The position numbers were made by a program, and so were the translations under genes. The notes below the pieces were generated by a model, which had not been told where the DNA came from, ran no database searches, and worked only from the letters and a program-made list of their open reading frames with translations. From contig NC_083390.1 in the NCBI RefSeq assembly GCF_031755915.1, positions 16,771,001-16,835,000 of the forward strand: a stretch of 64,000 nt of DNA. The letters are read 5' to 3'. The stretch is from Ziziphus jujuba. Taxonomy: Eukaryota > Streptophyta > Magnoliopsida > Rosales > Rhamnaceae. Positions 35,423 to 49,279 of the stretch are shown in pieces (the first letter of the stretch is position 1; the number at the start of each line of letters is the position of its first letter).

Positions 35423-38400
35423 AATATACATGTTGATGGTTTTCTTTCAATAGGAAGGGCAGCAGGAGATATGGAGTTATTGAATGTGATCCACTTGTTC
35501 GCAAAGGACTCGAGAAAACAGTAAGTGAATAGGTGTTTTGTGCTGGGAATGGTTCTTATTTTTTCTGATTATCAGTTGGTTTTTCTTTCTAGTTGTTGTT
35601 GTTGTTGTTATTTTGTTGTTCTTCTTATTGCGTCCTGGATATGGTGTTTACTTTTCTTTCAAACATAAATTTTCAAATGGAGAATAACGATAATCCCAAG
35701 TTTTGCTTGTTCATACAGGCTAGGCACATGGTCATTCCTTATATGCCAATGTTGGTGCCTCCTATTAACTGGACCGGGTATGGTATTCACGCTTCACCTT
35801 TTGAATTTGAACATTTTTTAAAACTTGTTGAAGTTCTACTTCCACTGCTTGGTTTAAGAGTAAACTTTTTCTTAGATAATACTGGTACAGGATCTTATAC
35901 TTAGTTACAGGAATTTTATGGTTTTGGTGACGGTTTTGAATTGTCCTGACAGGTATGACAAAGGAGCATATCTGTTCTTACCATCCTATGTTATGCGAAC
36001 ACATGGAGCAAGGCAACAACGTGAAGCAGTTAAAAGGACTCCTAAGAAGCAGTTAGATCCTATTTTTGAGGTCTGAAAGCCCTTGGTTGGATCTATTACT
36101 TCAATTCCTCCTCTACTTTCTTCAGCAGACTGCCTTATTAAGTTGATGTGCCTTGTTATCACTTTCAAAGTTTGCAGTTTTTAACAATTTTTTTCTTACG
36201 CTTGTGGTTGTTGTGTTAATCTATGATTGTTTTGTATATTAGGCCCTGGATACACTTGGAAATACCAAATGGAGGATAAACAAAAGAGTACTTGGTGTGA
36301 TAGACAGGATATGGGCTGGTGGAGGCCGAACTGCTGACTTGGTGGACCGTGACGATGTGGGTTACATTTTAGTTGGATTCTTTCACTTCTTCATTGGTGC
36401 ATATTTGAAAGAAATTGGTCATATTAAGAAATAAATTTTCATCTAAGTTGTCAGTTATAACAAATTTCCTACTCAATTCTGTGTTTTAGTTTACGTAAAT
36501 CTGTTGCCTTCACAATAATTTTTTTTTTTTTTTTTTTTAACCATTCGTTCTTTCTGTCTTTCTTTATATATTTTTATCTCCCTATAAATAGGTTCCCCTG
36601 CCAGAAGAACCAGATACAGAAGATGAAGCAGAAATTCGCAAATGGAAATGGAAACTTAAAGATGCAAAAAAGGAGAATAATGAGAGGAATTCACAGCGTT
36701 GTGATATTGAACTTAAACTTGCTGTAAGGAGCTTCCACATTTACTTGTTTTTGTAGAGTGTTCTAGTAGAGTTTATTGTTAATTACTTCTGTTGGTGATC
36801 AGGTTGCTCGAAAGATGAAGGATGAGGAAGGCTTCTATTACCCACATAACCTTGATTTCAGAGGTCGTGCTTACCCCATGCATCCATATTTGAATCATCT
36901 TGGATCTGATCTGTGCAGAGGAATTCTTGAGTTTGCAGAGGGTCGCCCTCTGGGAAAGTCTGGTTTACGCTGGTTGAAGATACATTTGGCAAATTTGTAT
37001 GGTGGTGGTGTGGACAAAGCTTCTTACGATCATCGAGTAGACTTTACCGAAAAGCATCTGGATGATATATTTGATTCAGCAGATAGGCCACTGGAAGGAG
37101 GAAGATGGTGGACGCATGCAGAGGATCCTTTTCAGTGCTTGGCAGCATGTATTAATCTTTCAGAAGCATTAAGAAGCCCCTCTCCAGAGACTACTATTTC
37201 ACATATGCCAGTTCACCAGGTACTGCTTTTTCATCTCGGTCAGAATCAAATATCCAAAAAGTCTATACTGGGTAATTATTTTACAATATGCAACACTGTA
37301 CAGGTACTTGGTTTTTACACATGCATCTAAAGGTCCATTAGTTGTTTTGCTGGTTGTGCATCTCTCTTTGCTATTGCATGTAGTATCTGAAGTGAAATTT
37401 GATTTATGTTTAACAAAAGGATATCTTATCAATCTGGTGGGTAGTTGTTTGAGATAGTAATTCTGACTGTGTTCAGAAATATTAGCAGGTGAGAAAGATC
37501 TGTTACAGTGGAGGGTATATCTTCTTGTAGGGCATGTTATGTATCTCTTGGAGGATTACACGTCCAGAAATTTTTTGACTTGCCTTGTTTGTCAACTTTT
37601 TTTCAAGAAAGTAATCACGTTTTCAGTTCTTTAGATTCTACAAACACTGTATTTTGTATCCCATGATTGAATAATTGGGGCGTTTTCTATTTAGATCTTC
37701 AGTGTATTTGGAACATTTCATCAGCATATGACAGTATCCCTTATGAAACTTTTGCAGTAATTGTGTGTGTGTTGGTATGTGGAATTGCTTCTTTGTTACT
37801 AATGATACTTTCTGTGTACGTTTAATAGATTATGAATTCATGAAAGTTACGAGTGCTGGAGGACATTTTGATTTTTTATTCTCATTGTTTTTTCACTTCT
37901 TTCACTGTTTTAAGCAGTTGAGAGCATTAGACATAGCCTGTTCATCAACCCATGATTAATTTCTAGATTTTCTTGTTCAATTGCTAGGATGGTTCGTGTA
38001 ATGGATTACAACACTATGCGGCCCTTGGAAGGGACACGGTAATGGAGCTTCTCATATGAGTTAATTAAAATGCAATATATTTATGTTGTAGAGTGAAGCA
38101 GTTTCTCTTTCAATTTGGGAATGACTGAAACAGCTTTAATAGTGTCTTTTTTCTGAAAGACTTTTAATCATTAAAGTCAAAGGATTGAAACTTACTAAGT
38201 CAGTGGAAGATAAAATTTGTCACAATTCTGGTAACTGTCAAATATAGTTCTATGGTTTGGTCAAAGTATCACCTTGGTTATACATCTTTTAGAGGAAGTT
38301 TGCTTTTCTAAAAGCTAAAGCATATAACTACGGTTTCTTAAAACTACTCCAAAATATGCTTTACTTGTGAAGTTTACTCTATTTTGTGTGTGTGTGTGTC

Positions 38401-41400
38401 TCTCTCATACACAAACAAGTACCAGTGCACACACATGCCTACACACAATCATGAATAGCTTCTCAAGAATACAAATCCTAATATGATTATCCAAATGTGG
38501 ATAGTACTTGTGAAGCTTTCAAGTTTGGTGGTCCATTTTTTATTTTTTATTTTTAATTAAATTATCATAGTAGTAGGTTATCTATTCACGAGTTTTACAT
38601 TGTGGTTGGACTAAAAGTCCAACCTTAAACATCCTATTTCCCAAAACACTCATTTTAGTGATGAATGTTTTCCTGCTTCTGCATCCAAAACTTTCTGAAG
38701 TGATGGAAAGTTTGTATTCCCATATTTTAGTACCACTATTCGAGGGCTTTTGTTCTAAGTTAAAAAGGAGGAGGGGGAGAAAAACAAAAAAACAAAACAA
38801 AGCAAAACAAAAACGCAAACAAACAAAATGATTTTCTAATTTTCTGTTAAATTTCCTTTTTTTAGCATAATTTCTGGAGTTCTAGAAGTGTTTTTAGTAA
38901 ATGAGTTTGTGTAAACTTTTCCATTTGCCAATAAACTTGTATCTTTTTTTTTTCCTCACAGACGGGAGCAGCTGCAGTAAATCTTGTTGGAGGAGGGGAA
39001 CCAGCAGATGTTTACTCAGAAATTGCTAACCGGTATTGCTATTCTCTATCTTTCTCTCTATCTGATGTTGTATTTGATAAAGGCAAGTAGGAAGTGCTGA
39101 CAAACAATTTTTTATGTTGCCATTGATCCAAAAACTTATTACGTGATTATGTATATCAAGCTTAAAGAAAATTTCATGTTGGGTGTTAGATTTCTTTCCA
39201 ATAATAAGATCAGGATTTTTTGGGTAAAAATTTTGGCAACATTATATGACCTAAAGCTATAACAAGTTTAATAGGAGTTTGGCTTATTTGATTCTTCAGC
39301 TCAATACCTTGGAAACTAAGATTACTTGTAAAGAAACGACAATCCCGAATTCTGTTGGATAACAGACGATAGGAGGAGATGATAAAACCTAATGATATTG
39401 TTCAAATCATTGCACAGGCCTAGTCCCAACTAGAGATTGATGAACTTTTAAAGATAAAAGAATATATACCTTTCATCAGCCCAAAAAAACGAAGAAAAAA
39501 TATAAATACTTTCTCCACACAAAGTGTGAGGTTGAAACCATAGAAGTTGTATTGTGGTCCTGGAAACAATTTATATGGAGTCTCCATTGGCAAGCTCAAA
39601 GTAATACAGGATGCGGAAATAACCATTCATATTTTGGGAGCAGAAAATACAGTAAACAGGTAAGAGAATGGAGAATGGAACATTCTTCCAAGCATATTGG
39701 AAAAAACTGGTAAGCAAAGAAAAGATGCATGGAAAATGAGGAAAAAGTACCTTAAACATCAACAGATTAAATATTTGATGCTTTCCTTCTAAACTAATCT
39801 AGTGTGACATCAGATGGTTTCATTTCATATTAAGGCCTAATAAATGATAGTATCCTTTGAACTTTTTGAATGCTTCTATGACATGTGCTTTCATATTTTG
39901 TAGTATCAAAGCTGTACATCTAAAGGCCCATGCCTTCAAAACTTCTATCATATTTATTCTTGAATCATAATACTCATTAAAAAGTATTCCTCTCAAAATC
40001 TTTTGTTTGAATTATGAGGTCAGCTAGGATCCGCCATCTTTGGGTATAAAAGACTGTTCTTATGATTTATTTCATTTAAGTTATGGACTATGATGTGGAA
40101 AGTAAATAAACATGAATAAAGTAAGTTGTATAAGCCAGTTCTAGGCATATGGGTATGGCCACCACAGTTTCATTAGGATTTTTGGTATGAAGGGAGGAAT
40201 AGTGTGGAAACGTAACTTAGATAAAGTAGCTCAACTAACGTGAACTTCCACCAAGAAGTAAAAATGATTGACATCAAATTCCAGAATCTTAATAATAAAC
40301 ATGATTGAATCCAATTCCAAAATCTTTATAAAGTTGTAAATAAGAATATATTTTGCATATATATGTTCCTAAGACTAGCTAATATGTATTTAAAAATAGT
40401 AATTTTGAGTCGTATCTAATTTTAACACCTTTAACTAAGTCTCCTGCAGTATGTTTAAGGAATATTAAGTGTTTTGTCTTGCATCCAAATGTGTGCCAAT
40501 GACATTTCTTTTCACGAACCCATGGCTAGTTATGTCCAAAAACATAATTTCTTGTTACTCTGCAGGGTTAAGGAAATCATGCAAAACGATGCAGAGAAAG
40601 ATCCTGCTACTAATCCAAATGCCCTGCATGCTAGGCTTTTAATCAATCAGGTTTTCATATCACTTACTTTTCTCCTATTGTATGAGTTTTAAGTTTTTCT
40701 TAGAAGTATGAAACTAAAAGTAGTGGTATGTTATGAAACATTAGTTCATGTAGAATTCTTATTTTGATGGGTTAGCTTGGTTAGGTCAATAAATAAATGA
40801 CATGATTTGCAATGCAATGAAAAGAGTTTCGTTTGCCTCTGCTTGCGTAACTGCAATATTGTACAATTTATACTCTTTTTAATATTTTGGCTATGTATTT
40901 GTCAATTTAGGTAGACCGTAAATTGGTAAAGCAGACAGTAATGACATCTGTATATGGCGTTACCTATATTGGTGCACGTGATCAAATCAAAAGGAGATTA
41001 AAAGAGCGTAATTCTATAGAAGATGATGCAGCAATGTTTGCTGCATCTTGCTATGCAGCAAGAGTAAGTGCATAAAGAATGTAGTATGTTTGGACTATGT
41101 AGGTGGATGCATCATGCATACATGTCTCGTTTGTAACGAAGTTTTTACTTTTTACTAATAATTTCACTGTATAAGCAGACTACCTTGGCTGCCCTAGAAC
41201 AGATGTTTACAAATGCAAGAGATATTATGAAATGGCTTGGTGACTGTGCGAAGGTGTGTCTCATTTTTTCTTATAATCTATTTTACATTATGTGAAAGCA
41301 TGAAGACGATGAAGCCAATTAATAGCTTCAAAAGCAAGCTTATGTGATCATGGGATGGATTTCTGATTTTTATGAATAATAGTACATTGGGTCACACCAT

Positions 41401-43561
41401 TCACTTAATTAGTTGGTTCAAATAGGGGGCTTAGTGTCTTACTATACTGGAGAAGCATTATGTTACTTTCATTTCATATGGAAGGAAGCATCTAGCCTGT
41501 CATTGAAGATTTGCAGTTTCCTATATTTATGTCTTTTGGTGGATGCCAGTTATCCATAAGCTTTACATTATTGATTTGTTAGCTTAGCTTAGCTTTTTCA
41601 CACCAAAGTATGCACTTGATTTAAGAAAAGGCATGTATCTGGCATATATGTTGAGGCCTCCTTGTGTGAATATGTTTTGTGGCATTTGCTTTGACTCTTC
41701 ATCTGGGTATCATAGCCATTTTGCACTAAATTATTTTAAATTAAGTAATGAATATTCATGTTTAAGTTTTAAATTTTCTACATCTGCTGAAATAAGAAAA
41801 TCTCATAATTTTTCTTCTGTGGCTTTTGCATCACGCCTGCACAAACAGAGAGAAATGTTAGCCATATTCAGTATGCTGGAATTCTTGTCATTATTGGTGA
41901 TATATATGCATTTAATTATATAACTAAAGGCTGGATGTATTTTTCTTATTTCATCATTCTAAAGTAATGAGATATGCTTCCTGTTCAACTTCTGTCAACT
42001 AAATTGAAACATAAAAATAAACAGGTGATAGCATCAGAAAATCAGCCAGTGCAGTGGACAACTCCTCTTGGCCTTCCTGTTGTACAGCCATATCGGCAAT
42101 TAGGCAGGCATCTTGTAATGTTCGATGAACTTTTTATAACTTCATTTGCAGCCAAAATATCTCATATCTGTTGTGTTATCATTTTCAAACTAAATTGATG
42201 ATAATGCAACTATGTGATTAACATTCTATCCTGAATTGAAAACAGATTAAGACTTCCCTTCAGGTGTTAACTCTACAACGAGAAACTGACAAGGTAGCTA
42301 TTGTCAAACACTTATTGTCCGCTTTGTTAATCTTTGTGCCCTGAAAAGCCTTAAATATTTGCTATATATAAAGGGTGTCTGTTATGCTATTTGGATGATA
42401 TCTGACCACCCGATTCAAGTCTCTGGTCATTCTCATGCCCATTAGGATCTGGTTATCTGAATTTAGAATCTTTATCTTTTACAGTTATATGCCAACATGA
42501 TGACAGTTTGGGCACCATGTGTCTCTGCATAGTTTTATATTATTTTTGTTTCTGCTTGGAATAAAATAGGAAAATCTTCAGTTAATTGTTGAAAAAAAGG
42601 AACAATATTTAGCACTCATGATGACATATTGATGTTAACTAAGCTATAAATTTCATCACATGCTTCCTGTGAACATTTCAGATAATGGTTAAGCGGCAGA
42701 AGACGGCATTTCCTCCCAATTTTGTTCACTCCCTTGATGGTTCACATATGATGATGACTGCTGTTGCCTGCAAAAAAGCTGGGTTGAACTTTGCAGGTTT
42801 TCAGTAGTTTTCACTATTTTCTAGTTTTTGTCTCTTGTATGCACGACTTATATAACATATGTAATGTGTGCTTACACATGTATTGGTTTTTGACAGGAGT
42901 CCATGATTCGTATTGGACACATGCATGCGATGTTGACAAAATGAATAGGATACTGAGAGAGAAATTTGTTGAACTCTACGAGGCACCAATATTGGAGAAT
43001 GTGAGAACCTTTCCTTTTAAATTTGGTCTTCAGCTAAAACTTTGGAAACAGCTCGTATGGTTAAAAGTTTTGGCTACTGTTTAATGGTTGCCTCAATCAG
43101 TTGGGCATGTTGTGGTTTACTGGCTGATCTCGCTAGATTTTCTTTCCTCAAAATACGAACAACAAAAGTCTAATTTTTTGCTTTTGACTTAAAAAAGTAC
43201 TTGGTTTTTAGCACAAGGGAGGCTTCTCCTATCATATGCTTTCTACTGATATTTATGTGGATGGTTTCTTCACAAAATATACATAATTCATTTTGAGAAA
43301 GCTCCATGACATAGTCAGCCTGTGTTGAATTTATGATATTTCATTTCTTAGATGTTTAAAGTAGAAACTTATAATAAAGTGTAGACCTTCATTTAATGGG
43401 TTTGTGATTGTGGCCCATCAGAATGATTGATAATTGCTTTTTGCTTACAGTTATTGGAGAGCTTTGAGAAGACTTTCCCCACGTTAAAATTTCCTGCCTT
43501 ACCAGGTCGGGGAGATTTTGATCTGAGAGAGGTTCTGGAATCTCCCTATTTCTTCAACTAG
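33551..43561 (+). CDS. RPOT2: Organellar phage-type RNA polymerase (RpoT, RPOT2-like)
   Basis: 993-aa single-subunit T7-like RNA polymerase that transcribes organelle genes. The 19 exons start at 33551, 34908, 35218, 35454, 35719, 35953, 36243, 36592, 36803, 37988, 38962, 40566, 40911, 41179, 42025, 42246, 42682, 42897, 43451; they end at 34366, 35135, 35345, 35520, 35777, 36070, 36356, 36723, 37219, 38038, 39032, 40650, 41063, 41253, 42114, 42293, 42796, 43000, 43561. Catalytic motifs are intact: Asp694 in [16 protein letters not shown], Lys769 and Tyr777 in [14 protein letters not shown], Asp926 in [10 protein letters not shown]. It ends in SPYFFN as relatives do. The N-terminus, [13 protein letters not shown], is a presequence-like stretch rich in Ser, Arg and Lys. 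RPOT2 over RPOT1 rests on remembered segments such as [15 protein letters not shown] and [12 protein letters not shown]; the assignment is probable, not certain. Length is normal for the family. Intron 11 (about 1.5 kb) is the longest. Confidence 0.95.
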
Positions 43562-44181
43562 TCCAAGCAAGATGCTTCCTAAGAAGTGCCCTTCTTTTAC
43601 CTGACATAGCTCCTTCAGGCATTCAATTGCAAGATGATGCAAATTTATTCAATTTCATTCATGGGTATGAGATTGTAGAGGCTAGTTTCCTACATCCCAT
43701 CGAAGAGAAAGGTTTCAAAGAAAAGACACTTGATGACTGGTTGCTGCTACCCAGATTCTTGTTCGGTTCTTTGTATATATGTCAAGAATGCCATGCTCAG
43801 CAGCAACACCTTTTCCATGGCTGCCGGCAGCAGAGATGGTGATGGTTCTGCACTCTGCATTTTAAAAGGATTGCAGGAAACAAATAAGATGGTGCTACAA
43901 GCAGCACTCATCAAAGGAGCAGACAAGCTCTGTGTGTAAATTACAGGAACTGAAGATTTTACAGTTGCAGAAACACCGGTTCAATGAAGCGATCACGGAC
44001 GCCCAAAGGATCAAAGCTTTTGTTTCCATGTGAAGGTTTAATTTCTTGAGAGAGATCCAGAGCAACAGATTTGGGTGGGTTTTGACTGTTTCACGCTTTT
44101 TTAAGAAAGCCAATATAGTTTAAAATGAACTTTTTGTTGTATATTTATACCATTGTTCGTATAGTAAATTAATTTTTTTTT

Positions 44182-44214
<33 letters not shown>

Positions 44215-44989
44215 GTGTTTGATTCATTTTTCTACTCATTTGATGTTATGCATAAAGCAGGTTTATGTACCGATGCCAAAGAGAAATAAGCAGAATGAAA
44301 AAAATAATAATAATAAAATTCTCATACCATGTTTAAGATTTCATGGATTGGCTTTTAATTGAATAGGCTCTACTCCCAAGGGGTTGAGTCCGGAATCCGG
44401 ATTACTACCAATAGAGAGTTTTGTATCCCTAATTGCAAAATAAATTTGCTTGCATGATAGATGGTTCAAAGGCCTGCTATCTAAAATATTTGTTAAAACA
44501 GAAAAATTGAAGCAGAAATATGTTGCTCTTATAATTGAATCATCACCTATGAAAGATAATCGAACTAGTAATATTCAAAGATTTCTTACACTTTTGATGG
44601 GTATATTAGTAATTATAGCATTTTAACATCTGAGTACCTCTAGGGTGACATTCCAAGAAGCAGCATTTTTCTCTGGGGTGCAGCAAAAGGAGGAGAAGGG
44701 TAATCAATCAATCTCTTAGCCACTTTTCAGTATCTGTTGTTTACAACAGCATAATATTACAAATACAAGAAATGTCACAGAACATAAAATTAAAGAATGC
44801 CAGTGGCTTTTCCAACTCAAATATCTCAAAATAGTTACAGAGAAAAGTGACTGAATATTTATAGACAAAATCCAATTTGAGGGAACAGCTGAGCTGGCTG
44901 ATAGTGCATTGAATCCTGTTTATCAGGTTTTCAATTGGCCTAAATATCATCTTTCCTTCTTTTATGCCAATGAGTGAATCCAAGTAAAA
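43562..44989. other. Convergent 3' regions of RpoT and AVT6
   Basis: Probable RpoT 3' UTR to about 44.15 kb, a T-run at about 44187-44213, then sequence that is probably the 3' UTR of the minus-strand transporter. The part at 44760-44910 is repeated near 49320-49470 in the degenerate duplicate. No gene or tRNA recognised. Confidence 0.5.
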
Positions 44990-47703
44990 TCATGCATTTG
45001 GGATCGCATTCTTCACCAACAGGGCATTGGCATTGCTATATATAGCCAACAAATTAGAAAAAACAGCAAGACCAATCATGAAAATAGATAAGATCTTGTC
45101 CTTCTTTGTTGCTATACCATGAGGATCCCTGAAAAGCACAAACATTGAAGCAAGAAAGTGAATAAAATTAAGTCGGTATTAGCTTATGCATTCTTTCATC
45201 CACAAATCTGTATTCCTTCTTAAACAACTTCAAGTTCAATCATCTTCAAAGTAATATACAATTTATACAGACACATATTTTCTAATGTTGCAAAATGACT
45301 AATATTTCTTTATAAATTTTTCTAGCCAAAAGTAAGACACTCACTTTAGTGCAATGGAAGCAGGAAATATATATGCAATGCACACTGTTGCTGTTGCTCC
45401 GGTAAACTGGAAAACATCCCAGATGCTTGGTATAAAAATTGCACCCAAGAAGGTTAGAGATATAAGTATAATGCTGATTAATGAAAACCGCAGGTTATCA
45501 GAAACCAAAGGCCTAGCTGAAGGAAAGAGAAGATCATCGATGTTGAGCCGCAGTGGATAGAAAATAATTGGGAAAACAAGGATGAGGTGCAAGGCATAGC
45601 TTATACGAACAGCATCGTTCAATAGAGAGCTGTAAGGAATGCCAAGGTTGGTGTCGAAGTTGGCTAGAACATCATCAAGAGTTGAGTCACCAAATAAGAG
45701 GAAACCAAAGAAACTTGTCATTATGTAGACAGCAGAGCACAGAGCCAATGATGTTCGCACAACCGGTTGTATCAATGAAATGTCTTCGAGCTCATTGTCT
45801 ATCGAATGCACTGCAGAGAAATGACTGATGAAGCTTAATATTATGCTCTAGTAATAGAAGGTAACAATGAATATCATTTCTTTAATTTGAAGTTTAAAGA
45901 AATTATGCTAAATAAAAATCCAGTAACAGAAAGAAATAGACAAGCAAAAAATTGATATTTTCCTAACAAGAACCGGAATTTAAATCAAAACCTGCTTCTC
46001 GTGTGTTTCAACACCATATGCAAGCTACAGAAAGAAATAAAATCACAAACCTCTACCAGAATCAATTGCATACAAGAAAAGAAGAGTTTGTGGCTAAGCA
46101 AATTGAAGTGATCAGCTATCGCATACCATTGAAATGGCAAATGAATGCTGTCACAAGAACAGGAACCACTGTGAAGAGTTTCCACACTGATGTAAGGTCA
46201 GTCACTTTAGGAAAGAACCTGGGCATGTCAATACTTCCATTAAACAATTTGACAATCGCAATTCCCGCAGTTATAACCAGAAAAACGACTGCCAGAGCAA
46301 CAGCTAAAGTAGATGTATATTTCAATGAATCTGCATGTATGGAAAATCACATAATTCCTTTAGCATACAGGTCAAAAATTGTATAGAAGTTGCTGGAATT
46401 GTAAAACATTTCAGTACAAAACCGCAGAATCTGCTGAGTGTATTGTTAATTTCCTGTTCTAAAGAAAATAAGAATGAGAACAAGAATAGAAACTTTCTGA
46501 GAAAAAATTACTATACGTAAATTCTAACCCCGATATATGAAGTTGTAAAAAAAAGAAAAATAAATTCTACACTGAAAAACAACATAAAAAATAAAATATA
46601 AATATTTTAAAAAAAATAAAAAAAAAAAAAAAAAAACACTCGACAAAAGAATTCCCATATCCTCTACAAATCTTGTTCTTAAATAAGTGGCGAAAGAATC
46701 AACCTGAATACGAGTTAAGCATGAAGATTTAGTGGGCAAGAGAGCTCATCAAAACAAGGACAATGAGATATATGGTATATACGCAGCGTTAACTCTGAGA
46801 AAGATGCTATTAGTAAGAAATTATACCATTCCTCTATCATCAACGGCTATTTATGAGTGAATGTTCTGGTCAATAATCAAGACCAAGTACTCCTTTGGAG
46901 TAATATTGATGTAAAACCTTCACTCAAAATTAACAGAGTAAAGAATCTACCTATTCGCTTTAAGCATGCCAATGGAGCAAAAACAGCAATGGTTGTAACA
47001 AACAGAACAAAGGCACGGCCATTCCACCAGTGTTCCCCGAACCATCCTTCCAATACACCAAAGTGATGAACTCCATTTGAAGAAGATCCAGAAAGCACAT
47101 CACCTAATTGTAGCACATAGAAAATAATTGACAAACATTGAAAACAATTTACACCATACCCAAATTAAAATTTTATTAAAATTAGGAAAGAAATAGATTA
47201 AACAACTTCATTGTCTCACTATATAGATCCAATTAGAATCCATAACATAACCCAAAGCCAAAATTGTAAATAAAAAACTTACCAATGATTATCATGTAGA
47301 CAACGAGGATTCCAACATTGTTAACCAAAATACATAACTGAAACAAAACCCTTCCAACTTTCCCAAAAGAATCCCCCACTACACCTCCATAAGTCACTGA
47401 TTTCCCAACCCTGCTGAACCTCAGCAGCATCTCAACCGAAGCCTCGGTCAAAATTGCAACGAAGATAATCATAGCAACCCCAAGACCAAGACCCAAAACC
47501 TTCATGGTTGCTGGCAAAGACATAATCCCAGCACCAATAATGGTGGTTGACAGATTGAACACTGCACCAATAAACGAAGCTCCATTGATTTCTTGACCTG
47601 CATGCTCACCTAAGCTTTGGTTCTCAAGCAACAATGCAGATTTCTCATCAATGGGTTGCTTGCATTTTCTTGGATTGTTTGCATTCTTTGTGCCAATAGT
47701 CAT
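44990..47703 (-). CDS. Vacuolar amino acid transporter, AVT6 type
   Basis: 460 aa. Exons (minus): 47703-47283, 47103-46951, 46330-46127, 45810-45345, 45128-44990, all in phase. It belongs to the amino acid/auxin permease superfamily (SLC38-like, Aa_trans domain), with about 11 hydrophobic segments. The N-terminal cytosolic stretch of about 40 residues precedes GAVFNLSTTIIGAGIMSLP, the conserved first helix of the family. The loop SSSNGVHHFGVLEGWFGEHW and the later FICHFNVHSIDNEL segment match AVT6A/6C-like plant proteins as I recall them. In Arabidopsis AVT6 members export amino acids such as Asp and Glu from vacuole to cytosol. The substrate of this copy is inferred from family only. A partial duplicate lies about 1.6 kb upstream. 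An uninterrupted A-run of about 24 nt sits just before the start codon in the mRNA sense. Confidence 0.93.
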
Positions 47704-49279
47704 GGTTCAGAGTTTTTTTTTTTTTTTTTTTTTCTTAATTCCCTTTTTTTCTTCCTTGCTTCACAGTTTTAAGCAAGGAAAAAGAACTGTATTTTATTAT
47801 TATTATGGAAAAGGATAAGAAAAAGGAACAGATTTTTTTGGGTCTTTTGGCGTAATCTGAAAGTTCTGCTAACGTAGCACTCTTATCTTCATCATCAAGT
47901 GCTTCATAAAAGAAAGAAAAGGGCAAATAGCTGTTTAGGAAAGAAGGTCAACGAAGAGAGAGGGAGGGAGAAAAAAAGAAAAAAAAAAAAAAGTTGTCGT
48001 ATTGCAATAATTGAATTCCAACCGTACCATATGCTATCATTTCGATTATTTTTTCAGGTTTTGTTGGAGCACGTGTTTCAGTACGCGGAATATTATAAGA
48101 AGATTTTTGGCTGGTCAGTATGATCAGGGAACATGGTGTGCAGTAATAGCCAAGATCAGCTCCAGCAGCTATGGTTATTTTGAGTTTCACTGGTCCTAGA
48201 TGTTCCAATATGCACGCGCCTTTTATGTTTTTCTTTAGTAGTTTTAAAATTTATATTAATATATGCAACTAATTATTCATGCACATATTCTTTAAAATGA
48301 TATGGAGATGAAAAACTATTTAGGAGCATATCTTTTAAAAAATAAGAATGTATTTATGTTTTAGATATCTATGTATAATAATAGGTCTTTTTATTTTGCA
48401 AAATTCTAAATTTAGATGCTATTTTACTGAGCTACATATCTTAAAAGAAATTAAATTATATTTAATTTGTCTGAAGGTAACAACCGAACCATAGTTTGAT
48501 CATTTTAGTCATAGACAAGGTGAAATTGAAATAGAGAAATGCTAGTTGCACATTGCATAAAAGAACTTTATGCAGTTCATAATTTTTAAATTTCCATAAG
48601 TTACCCTAATTAAATTTTTTTTTTTTTTTTGGGACAAATTTATTTTTTTGCCCCCATGCGAGATAGGGACCCACATGAAGAATAAGACTGTGAGAGAGAA
48701 GAGGTGATGGGGCCGGGTGGGTGGGCCAGCCTTTTTTTGGTTGGCTGTGGGCTTTGGGTTGCTGAAAGGATTTGTGTGTGTGTGTGTGTGTTGTATGCGT
48801 GTGTTTTAGAGAGAGAGAGGAGGTGGGAGTGGGACTTGAATTCGTGTAGCTGCCAGTTTGAGTGGATGAGGAAGAAGAAAAAGACTCAGGAAAATTTGAA
48901 TTTTAAAACTAAAAAAAGAAAAAATTAATTATAGGTATTTTGGTCATTTAAGTGTTTATGGGATTGTAAAGAATTTTTTGCTACCCGTTAAATGGAATTT
49001 ATCATTGTACACCTTCAAAATGAGCGGATTTTGACTTTTGAGTAAGTGCGCTGTCACTAAATCATTTTTAAATCTCTTATCTCTTCCAAGGTCTGCTATG
49101 TATGTATTTGATATTTGAAATTGAAATTTCTTATTCCTTTGAATTACTATATTCTAACAAATTAGAAGTTACTAATTTTTAACAAAATATTGGTAGGAAA
49201 ATAACTATTTAGTTGTATGATTCTTTCCCTCAATGACCCTTCTCCATTTTCTATTTTGTTTTTCACAAAATGTTACAGA
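47704..49279. other. AVT6 leader and intergenic region
   Basis: Poly-T at about 47711-47734 (poly-A in the mRNA sense, 8-9 nt from the start codon). Further out are an A-run at about 47975-47992, a T-run at about 48618-48634, and a G-rich/(GT)n segment at about 48700-48800. No gene recognised. Confidence 0.5.

Larger units (their letters stand above)
28405..35530 (+). repeat. Tandem duplication of the RpoT 5' region
   Basis: About 28405-32410 (with the fold-back element inside) matches about 32505-35530. Shared marks in order are CAATTTAC near the left borders, GAAAGAAACTATTTTTG, GATAATTGCTA, CAATAGGAAAAAGT plus a T-run, CACAGGATTCAACTAAAAAC, then exons and introns 1-4 of the polymerase gene. 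Similarity stops just after exon 4 (32394 and 35520). Confidence 0.85.

Noticed and set aside
44360..44440. GC-richer stretch examined as a possible tRNA
   Set aside because: No T-loop GGTTCRA box or acceptor pairing could be found.
48704..48928. 74-codon ORF with Cys-Val repeats
   Set aside because: Produced by a (GT)n microsatellite; no homology.
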